DNA of 64,000 bases, from the NCBI RefSeq assembly GCF_012273895.1, contig NC_052123.1:620001-684000 (forward strand), in the 5' to 3' direction. Origin of the DNA: Zerene cesonia. Its lineage: Eukaryota > Arthropoda > Insecta > Lepidoptera > Pieridae. Made by a program: the position numbers and the translations under genes. The notes under the pieces were generated by a model, which ran no database searches, was not told where the DNA came from, and was given only the letters and a program-made list of their open reading frames with translations. Shown in pieces: positions 56,212 through 64,000 of the stretch; within the stretch, counting starts at the first letter, position 1; each line of letters begins with the position of its first letter.

Positions 56212-59200
56212 TCAATGGAAGGCGGGAGGCCCGTACGAGGGTTTGGGCAACTGTTGCCCGTTGCCATGGAAACCGGTCAACGAGCCGCCGAAATCCGGCG
56301 CGTTGTAGTTATAACCGGATCCTAGATGAAAAAAAAAATATTTGTGTTTTAATATTTTGTTGGATGAATAATTGTCACTAAAGATAACAGATGTCGCTTT
56401 TCATAACTTGTCCCAACTCGTTTAGCTATTGAGTCTTATACATGTCGAATCATTTAGAATTATGCCTCTCTGTTCAAACCTTGATTTTTCAACGTTCGGC
56501 CAAACTAACCTCATTTTGTTACTAGTCTATGTGACTGATTGTGATTTATTATCCGCTGCATAAATTAGTTAGCTTCTAACCATATAAACAATAGTTTCTC
56601 TTATATTAAAAATTATTCTCGAGCCAAGTTCAATGAATATCTTAACACAGTCCCCCGTCTCCCCCCCAGAAACTCACCCAAAACATTAGTATCAGGATAC
56701 TGCGCCTCCCCCTCGTACCTGACGTCGGCGTGAAATCCCGTTTGCCAGTCCGCGTGGTATGATACTGTATGAATAATAAATTGATAATTCTAACAAATTA
56801 ATATTCTCTCTTTAATATTATAAGGTGGAAATGTATGTATTTTTGTATGGTTGTAATGTTTTTACGCAAAACCACTGGATCGATTTCAATAATTCACCAT
56901 TAGAAAGCTGCCGCTGCACTGAATGTTATAGGCTATATTATTATATATGTACCACAGGCGAAGCCGGGGCGAACAGCTAGTATAAATTATAAAGATTATG
57001 AAAATTCCGCCTACGGAACTCCTAAAATATAACTTTGTTCACATTAAGAGCAACTATTTTATAAAAATATAAATATTTTTTAAAAAGCAGCTTATACAAC
57101 TCTATCCTCCTATCTCCAGATATAACAAACTCACTCCATTGCGATGTGACAGACAAACAAACAAACACACTTTCGCATTTCCAACAGCCGTCAGGATGTA
57201 ACAATAACAATAACTCTTTATTGTAAAAATACGCTTGTACCTCATTGGCTCAGTGATTAGATCGTGCAAACTCACCAATTTGTGTCCTTCCATCGGGGAG
57301 GTGCACCCTGTACTCTCCCCGCACCACGTTGCCGTCAGACATTTCGCGTCTGTCGTAATCGTTGCCAGACTTCGCGTCTTTCACTGAATAACCGAATTCG
57401 TAAGCTTTCGGCTGAAAATATAAAGAAATATATATATAACTAGCTGCACCCGGCAAACGCTGTTCTGCCTTAATCTGATCATTTAGGGGGATTAAAAATA
57501 GATGTTGGCCGATTCTCATAGATACCGGATAAGCACAAATAATTCATCAAAATCGGTCAAGCCGTTTCGGAGGTGTATGGCAACGAAAACTGTGACATGA
57601 GAACTTTATATATTAGATATAAATCTATTTTTAATTGACATCTGAAGAGTTGGTTCCTTCGCCCTAATCTCAAGAAGCGATTAGAATCATCCTAGTAAAA
57701 TTAAAAACGACAAAAGTTCATAAATTTGGATGGATGGATGTTTGTTACTCGTTCAGTATAAACCACTGAATGAATTTTAATGAAAGCTGCACATTAATAT
57801 AGCTTAGACATCAGAATAAGACATGAGCTATAAAAATCATTACTATTGTACATATATTATAATTGTAAGGTCTAATCTCAAAAACTACTGAACTGATTTT
57901 GAAAATTCGTTATCGTGTAAAAATTTACCTTATTCCTGAGTTTCATATACAAACAATTCCTAGTCTAACCGACCTTAACAAATGCGTAGATCTTTATAAA
58001 TTATAGTAAACATTGAGTCCAAACCCCGACCTTCACGTTAAGAGTCTTAGACAAAATCTTGGTATAAAACAACAGTCAACAATATAAGAACGAAACTAAT
58101 TATATATTATATGTATTTATCACCTAATTGATAACCTTTGGTTGATCTTCGAGGAAGCAAATACATAGAGTCGATATTGTGACTAAAAAAATGTGTGATT
58201 CTTATAATTGCGAAAGAATTGTATTGTGATTCGACTCCGAGCTTTCCGCTTCTAGATATGATTCTATTTTCACTTCTTTTATGCCCTTTCTGGTATAAAT
58301 ACGGATTTACTATGCTTTGTTTATCGACAAGGTATAATTTATTGTAAATATTATCGGATACTCGTTTTAATGATACCAAATTTATATTGATTATTAAATG
58401 AACATTATTTCTAACAAATAAAGGTTCCGTACCGATTATAAAATAAAATAGTGACTCTATACGTTTCCTGTTCTATTCGTTGAATTATATTAAATTCATA
58501 TATCTATTTAGTAATAATTTGACCGCAACACATAACGGGTAAGTGATTAATTTGTTATATTTTATGTAATAAGCAGTTTTGACCTTGAGTTATTTGAGAA
58601 AAATATTATACAAAAATTAAAAACACAAAATATAGAGAACCTGTTTCGGTTGACTAATATACATAAAGAATTAGCGCTTAAAAATATCACAGTTTTCAAA
58701 TCACATGAATCCTATCAAACTGAATTTAGCATTCTACATACATTAATTCTTTATTTTGTAGCTACTTGTTCATACTAAAAGACTGTATAATTCTCTCTCT
58801 CTCTATCACTTTTCACGTTTCAGAAATGCATCTGCTACTCCTTCTATCAAGCTCTCTCGTCATCCAAGCGGCAGTGGTTAAAGAAAAATGCAATGGTGTT
58901 ACCATCAACCAAGTATACCACGACAAGGAAGTTCTAAAATCGGACATTGATAGACCGTACTTGATGACTGTAGATTACAGCACTAACACTCTGTATTTCA
59001 GCTATAGCGTTAACAAAGAAGACGATGTATTCAAAACAGCATTTATCAACCTAAACACCAGAGAGTTCGGCGACGTAGCCGGAGTATCCAACGGTTTTGC
59101 ACAAACAGTAGACCAGAAGAACCACGAAGTGTACATAGGTGGCAGCGAGGGTATATACAAGTATAATCACATGTCCAAGAAAGCAGAATATGTTGGTGAG

Positions 59201-62200
59201 GGAGACGCTAATATATGGACTCTTTACTTCAAGGACATTTTGTACTATTCAGACTTTCCAAGACAATTCCTTTATACTTTCATCGACGGTACTTCCACGA
59301 GGTTCAAAGATCTAGAAGACACTAAAGTCGATCACTTCGTCATTGACAATGAAGATGTACTATTCTACACAAATGCTACTGGTTTGTTTGGACAGAAGAA
59401 AGGCACGAAAGATGCTGTGTTATATAAAGAGACTCAAGGTGATAGCGTGCGGGGTTTGACAACAGATATAAATGGAAATGCGTATGTATGTATGATGGAT
59501 GGTATTTACAAAGTTAATAAGGAAGAAGTGAGTCTAGATAAAGTATTGGCGGTAGATGATGCGTTCGGCCTTGCGTTTGATAATGAAAATCATATGGTTT
59601 ATTCTAATGCAACGAGTCTGGTTAGACTGAAACCTAGTAATGATTGTTCGGATTAATGTTATAAGCTGTGATTGTAAATATATTAATTATGATACATTAT
59701 GTTCACTTTTATTTTTCTTTTTAAAACGTATTATGTTATACACCAATTATTAAGTTCAACTCGATTAAATGATTCGTAAATAGTTTAAGGTTAAATATTT
59801 AATAGCCATCATAACTTTGTGGAAATAAAGGGTAAAATTTTACAGGTATTTATACTCAGGGAAAATATAAATATTATTTACAGTTATGGTAACCTGTTGT
59901 ACCAAAAATGTTTAAACAATTTGCTCCAATACAACGAACACAATTAAACGCATTAGTAAGAGATGAGCTGTCCCAAATGACCTCCGGACGATTATGACAA
60001 TTTTCATACTTGCTCACTCCAAACCAGGTTCGGGCCAATTGAATCAAAACGGTATTCTAATCCAAGGCCATAAAGATCAAATTCGACGATCACAATAAAC
60101 CAGCAGCAAACGTAAATTAGTTTAACCTCAACCAGATAAATGATGAAAACATTCTCAATTGGCCTCAGTATGATCCACATAGTGACGTATAGTGCACGAA
60201 TCATAATGTACCTTGTAATAACTCTAGTAACGATCCTTAGTGTGGAGGCAAAAGTGACCGTGTACCTCACAGATTCCCCAATACAGAAAATCGGCGGCCG
60301 GCTCTACAAACAGGATCTACTCACGGACCAGTTCAAAGACCCAAAAGAGCTAGCGTACGATTCGTCAACGAGAAACCTCTACTTCATGTACATGGATGAC
60401 GCTCTGCAGAATTCAGGCAGAGCGTACATAAACGTGATCACGAAAAATGCGAAGAAAATCAACGGAATATCAAAGAATAAGGCAACCGCTGTGGACCAGG
60501 ATACCGGTGATGTGTATTTCGGATCCGACAACGGTTTATACAAGTACGATCCAGTCTCCAACGTGGCTACTAACATCGGTCTTTACAATATGAACATTTT
60601 CAAAATAGTCATCCGCAACAACGCCATGTTTATAATCGATGCGAATAATCACATGATATACAAAATCTTCAATCTGGGAACGCGCGCAGTCAAAGTGGGT
60701 AATATGAGAACGATTATGGAACTCGACGTGGACTTCAAAAGGAACATCCACTTCGTCACGATGTGCGGTGTTTTCTGTGCGGTAGACGGTGTGGAGGTTG
60801 TGAAAAACAGAGATCTGACCGTCGTTTACCATTTTCTCAGTGACGAAATGAAAACGTTCGGAGTGACGGATGGTGGGCTGTACGAAATCGACTGTCGGAA
60901 CGGGACAGCGGCTAAAGTCGCGACTTTATCATTTTACCCCAGGAGTATAATATTTGGTGACTATGGTGACATTTTCTATGCAACCGATGATAATATTTAT
61001 AGATTGACTCCGATCAATTCTTATTTCGTTTACAATGTCAAGAGGAATTCCGTTGAATGATCGTTTTATTCGATAGTAAATAACGCAGCTTTAATAATTT
61101 GTATCTATTTTATTTATTGGAGATGTAATAAACATTTTAATAAGGATTTTAATTATATATTTGTACAAAATGACATACACAAGAATGTAAATAGCGCTCT
61201 AATTTATTTTGAAGGGATTTTGGAATGTTTAAAAACGAACTTTAGGAAATGTAAGTGCTGTCATATAATTATGTGATATATTAGATAATATACTTTTGTT
61301 AGTCAAACGATTTTTAATTAAACATTTCTATCTATCCACCATAAACGTAGGTTATTATATATTCTATATCAAAAAATACATACCACTTCATTGTCATCAC
61401 CATGCCCATGACCATGACCGTGTCCGTGATTCTGACCGTGACCATTATCATAACCTTGATTATGATTTAGACCGTTGTAATCTGAGCCTGGGTATGACCC
61501 AGTGTGCGGAGGTAGATAGGCGTTAGGGGGTGTATAACCTGAAAAAAAATTAGGATGTATGGATGAAAGAAATATTGATGAAACAATAAATTAATGCTTG
61601 TATAAACTGCTGCAGCCAATATTATCATTTAAGAATAATTGCACCTTTGAAGCTGAAATGAATCAAGATGATTACGCTAAAGATAATGCGAAAATATATA
61701 AATATTGGATTTATCCGCATTGATAATACTTTTTCTGCCACACGCGGATAATACATGCAAGGTCGGAGTAGTGTTTTTATCTTAATATATAAAAATCCAG
61801 TGTCATGATGTATGTTCCCAATGAACTCTTAACCAACTCAACCGATTTTGATGAAATTTGGCATTTTATGTGTAATTTGGTCCAATTTAAGATATATGAT
61901 AGTTTTTATATCGACTAATTATCCCAATAATTAATAATCATAATATTTTTAATTATTACTCAGCCACATCATATTACATCGCGTGGTCGGGTATGCTAGT
62001 TGATTAATAAAAAGGGGGGATTCATTCAGAATAATGAGTTATATTTTGTGTTAATTTCTGTGTCTGTGTCTGATTTAAACCGATATACATCATGCGTGAC
62101 AAAGTATCAAACATCCATACATCAATCCATCTACTTACAAACTTTCTCGTTTATAATACTAGCTGCGCCCCGCGGTTTCACCCGCGTAAGTCCGTATCCC

Positions 62201-63206
62201 GTAGGAATATCGGGATAAAAAGTTGCCTATATGTTATTCCAGCTGTCCAGCTGTCTACGTACCAAATTTCATTGCAATCGGTTCAGTAGTTTTTGCGTGA
62301 AAGAGCAACAAAAACACACACACATCCTCACAAACTTTCGCATTTATAATATTAGTAGGATTAGTAGAACAGGATTGTGTCATGAGTATGTTATTTAAAA
62401 ATGTAGTGATAGTGCAAGGAAGGAAAAGGAAAGTTTGTAGGAAGTAAATGCTAAGTCGAGACTAAGAAAACACAAAATTAGCATTAACTATTCTTAATTT
62501 TTATCAAGATACGCTGTAGATACTGATCTTAAGTTTTAATTTATTGTTTTTTATAAACAATGAAGTGAAAGTCACGAATTTCGAAACTCGATTACGAAAT
62601 ATAAATATTATAACTTATATTGCCTTTCATTATCAGGTGCTATACGTATAAAAGTAACCCAGACAAAATTCTTAATATGAAAAAGGTAGCCGACGTCCCT
62701 GCGACGAGGAGCCAAAAAATGGGACCAAATGTCAATAATTCCCTATCAAACACGAATAAAATCATGTCAATCGGTTGGAAACCCACGGAGTTGTCGTCAA
62801 AGTCCAAAAAAGACAGCCGAATTGAGATATAAAGACATTTGGGACGTCGGTTGAATAAATCTATACTAATATTAGCTATTTATTTATACTAATAAAGCTG
62901 AAGAGTTTGTTTGTTTGTTTGCACTAATCTCAGGAACTACTGGATTCTCTCCTTTTCTCTCCATTCTCAGGAACTCCGATTTAAAATTTCTTTCATTGTT
63001 AGATAGACCATTTATTGAGGAAGGCTATAGGCTATATGTACCACGGGCGAAGCCTTGCGGACCGCTAGTTGTTAATATTTACCTGCATTGGGCGGTAAAT
63101 AATTGTTGTTCGGCCGATTCAATCCATTATTATAACCTCCATTGTAGTATCCGGTGACAGGCGGCTCGCAATGTGCCAACGACGCTAGCAATGTAATAAT
63201 GACAAT
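56212..63206 (-). CDS. RR cuticle protein, proresilin-like (gene C, 5' end missing)
   Basis: Exons in coding order: 63206-63083, 61538-61384, 57411-57276, 56764-56678, 56321-56212, ending TGA; all GT-AG and in phase (203 codons before the stop). The first visible exon starts in phase 0 inside a signal peptide (IVIITLLASLAHC), so a short Met-containing exon is missing, probably beyond 64000. The linker is rich in Asn, Tyr, Pro and Gly (NRPNNNYLPPNA, GYTPPNAYLPP) and then has a Gly-His run (HGHGHGHGHG). The RR domain follows: KAYEFGYSVKDAKSGNDYDR, EYRVHLPDGRTQIVSYHADW, then QTGFHADVRYEG. The tail is Gly/Tyr/Pro-rich. The product should be a secreted chitin-binding, resilin-like cuticle protein. 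The nearly 4 kb intron 57412-61383 contains two ommochrome-binding-like genes on the other strand. The junction across that intron fits by phase and homology only. Confidence 0.82.
56811..56980 (+). mobile_element. CTAG-ended element (GGCGAAGCCGGGGCGAACAGCTAG family)
   Basis: 'tttaatattataaggtggaa' to 'gccggggcgaacagctag'. Lies in a cuticle gene C intron, about 47 bp from the exon at 56764. Confidence 0.55.
57440..57619 (-). mobile_element. CTAG-ended element (TTTGCCGGGTGCAGCTAG family)
   Basis: ctagctgcacccggcaaac to 'actttatatattag'. It starts 29 bp upstream of the RR exon's acceptor at 57411. Confidence 0.55.
57620..58825. other. Intronic to gene C and upstream of ommochrome-binding-like copy 2
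   Basis: No coding exon seen on either strand. TATAAA at about 58063-58068 (plus) and an acceptor at 58822-58823 suggest that promoter and leader exon of the following plus-strand gene lie in this interval, but I could not place the leader donor. The minus-strand frame at 58107-58379 shows no family features. Confidence 0.4.
58826..59656 (+). CDS. Ommochrome-binding-protein-like, copy 2
   Basis: 276 aa in one exon. I place the start at 58826, not at the in-frame ATG at 58766, because an acceptor (cacgtttcag) ends 2 bp before it and MHLLLLLSSSLVIQA is a good signal peptide. The mature N-terminus has EKCNGV and the C-terminus NDCSD, the same terminal Cys pair as the copy at 41.1 kb. The body repeats propeller-like strands (NTLYFSYSVNKED, HEVYIGGSEGIYKYN, GNAYVCMMDGIYKVN). 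Expected to be secreted into haemolymph and to bind ommochrome or a related small ligand, by family. Possible AATAAA at 59824. The gene lies within the big intron of cuticle gene C, antisense to it, and head-to-tail with copy 3 about 550 bp downstream. Confidence 0.86.
   Translation: MHLLLLLSSSLVIQAAVVKEKCNGVTINQVYHDKEVLKSDIDRPYLMTVDYSTNTLYFSYSVNKEDDVFKTAFINLNTREFGDVAGVSNGFAQTVDQKNHEVYIGGSEGIYKYNHMSKKAEYVGEGDANIWTLYFKDILYYSDFPRQFLYTFIDGTSTRFKDLEDTKVDHFVIDNEDVLFYTNATGLFGQKKGTKDAVLYKETQGDSVRGLTTDINGNAYVCMMDGIYKVNKEEVSLDKVLAVDDAFGLAFDNENHMVYSNATSLVRLKPSNDCSD
60206..61060 (+). CDS. Ommochrome-binding-protein-like, copy 3 (divergent)
   Basis: 284 aa from the Met at 60206, chosen because MYLVITLVTILSVEA then forms a clean signal peptide; the frame is open to an earlier ATG at 60140, which would add 22 residues. 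The body follows copies 1 and 2 (NLYFMYMDDALQ, GDVYFGSDNGLYKYD, GDIFYATDDNIYRLTP). It lacks the Cys near the mature N-terminus and the C-terminal Cys, and ends with a basic tail (YNVKRNSVE). Its remaining cysteines (MCGVFCAV, IDCRNG) are internal. Codon third positions look more G/C-rich than in copy 2. AATAAA at 61127. It may have changed ligand or lost the disulfide; that is inferred. Antisense within the cuticle gene C intron. Confidence 0.82.
   Translation: MYLVITLVTILSVEAKVTVYLTDSPIQKIGGRLYKQDLLTDQFKDPKELAYDSSTRNLYFMYMDDALQNSGRAYINVITKNAKKINGISKNKATAVDQDTGDVYFGSDNGLYKYDPVSNVATNIGLYNMNIFKIVIRNNAMFIIDANNHMIYKIFNLGTRAVKVGNMRTIMELDVDFKRNIHFVTMCGVFCAVDGVEVVKNRDLTVVYHFLSDEMKTFGVTDGGLYEIDCRNGTAAKVATLSFYPRSIIFGDYGDIFYATDDNIYRLTPINSYFVYNVKRNSVE
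61781..61999 (+). mobile_element. CTAG-ended element
   Basis: 'cttaatatataaaaatccag' to 'gcgtggtcgggtatgctag'. Same family as 51808-51981. Intron of cuticle gene C. Confidence 0.45.
62159..62360 (-). mobile_element. Helitron-like element, well preserved
   Basis: ctagctgcgccccgcggttt to ttataatattagtagga. Immediately upstream (about 62110-62158) is a second fragment of the same 5' end (acaaactttctcgtttataa), so two insertions abut. Confidence 0.75.
62871..63069 (+). mobile_element. CTAG-ended element near a cuticle gene C exon
   Basis: 'ctaataaagctgaagagttt' with a (GTTT)n run to 'gcgaagccttgcggaccgctag'. It ends about 13 bp from the donor of the exon at 63083-63206. Confidence 0.5.
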
Positions 63207-63254
63207 CTGAAAACCAATGTGAATAGTAATTATTCATTCAGAAATATCATAATC

Positions 63255-63492
63255 ACTATATAGTATAAAACAAAGTCGCTTTCTCTGTCCCTATGTCCCT
63301 ATGTATACTTAAATCTTTAAAGCTACGCAACGGAGTTTGATGGTTTTTTTTTAATAGACACAGTTATTCAAGTGGAAGGTTTATATAATATTATATTAAA
63401 TTATTATACGTAATATTATATAAGGATTATATTTAATAACATCTATTAAACTAGTCCGAATTAACGCGTGCGAAGCCGCGGGCAAAAGCTAG
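63255..63492 (+). mobile_element. CTAG-ended element (GCCGCGGGCAAAAGCTAG family)
   Basis: 'atatagtataaaacaaagtc' to 'gcgaagccgcgggcaaaagc' followed by tag. Relatives end at 50213 and near 53985. Confidence 0.5.
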
Positions 63493-64000
63493 TTTTATAT
63501 AATCTGTGGCTGGTCTATATTTTTCTACTATCTCGGTCGGTCTTGACTATATTTTTTTAACCTGTGACAACTTGGATAGAGTAAAAAAACCTTCAAAAAG
63601 ACTACTTGAAAGACTGAACAAAAACTTTAACGCCAAAAATTTTAATTTTTTTTTAAATTTGATTATCACGCACACATGTAAACCTAATCAAACATGATAA
63701 GATGTAAGATGAAACCCATTAAGCAATTCGCGCATCGCTCGAAAAACCTAACCCTCCTTTTATCGCAGTCGGGAAACAAGAGAAAACAGACCGATCAAGG
63801 AATAATTTTTTCCTCTGAGAACTGAATATAAACTATGGCCGCCACACAAGCATTGTTACGACAGAAACAACCATTAATTGTTATATTCTGGGCTTACATG
63901 ACTCTATTTTACTGTTTTTACAAAATGGAATAAGATGGATCGTCATAAGTAATAGAGTATAACAAAACTGTAGGATTTAATCAAAAGTTTGTTGATTCGT
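63493..64000. other. Upstream of the visible part of cuticle gene C
   Basis: No Met-Lys leader exon with a good donor was found on the minus strand here, so the start of gene C probably lies past the window edge. The plus-strand frame at 63506-63697 shows no recognisable features. Confidence 0.45.

Noticed and set aside
58766..58825. N-terminal extension of ommochrome-binding-like copy 2 (MFILKDC start)
   Set aside because: The extension contains a pyrimidine tract and acceptor (ttttcacgtttcag); the downstream Met gives a standard signal peptide.

Overview
The window is insect nuclear DNA, almost certainly from a moth or butterfly (Lepidoptera). The genes are multi-exon with GT-AG introns in AT-rich DNA. 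They encode Rebers-Riddiford (RR) cuticle proteins, ommochrome-binding-protein-like proteins and DUF229 proteins. Introns and intergenic DNA are full of short repeats, chiefly elements with Helitron-like ends (TCCTACTAATATTATAA at one end, a hairpin and CTAG at the other). I see no bacterial or viral genes. I cannot name the species.

Layout. 1-6.0 kb is repeat-rich intergenic DNA. 6.0-10.8 kb holds a plus-strand proresilin-like RR cuticle gene (A, 263 aa, 7 coding exons). It is convergent with a minimal RR cuticle gene on the minus strand (B, 11.5-13.9 kb, 97 aa, 5 exons). 14-18.4 kb is intergenic. 18.45-31.6 kb is a minus-strand, 14-exon DUF229 gene (688 aa). 31.7-41 kb has no convincing coding sequence but contains several MITEs and a possible promoter with a first exon near 36.76 kb. 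41.1-41.9 kb is an intronless minus-strand ommochrome-binding-protein-like gene. 43.4-55.0 kb is a plus-strand, 12-exon DUF229 paralogue (622 aa) with three identical tRNA-Lys(TTT) genes in its introns. 55.0-55.5 kb carries a LINE 3' end nested in another repeat. 56.2 kb to beyond 63.2 kb is a third, partial, minus-strand RR cuticle gene (C). Two further ommochrome-binding-protein-like genes (58.8 and 60.2 kb) lie inside its large intron on the opposite strand. Three runs of exactly 1000 N (21575-22574, 37355-38354, 41976-42975) are assembly gaps.

How the genes relate. The two DUF229 genes are inverted, head-to-head duplicates: exon order and phases match, and five corresponding internal exons have identical lengths. 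Cuticle genes A and B are tail-to-tail duplicates with the same RR exon boundaries. The three ommochrome-binding-like genes are a small dispersed family. The cuticle and pigment-binding genes could both act in the integument, but the sequence shows no functional coupling. I found no clear previously undescribed system. The most unusual points are the intronic tRNA trio, the antisense genes nested in the cuticle intron, transposons ending within about 25 bp of DUF229 splice sites, and a perfect fold-back duplication that looks like a template-switch mutation.

All gene models were assembled by hand from splice signals, reading phase and paralogue comparison, without transcript evidence.
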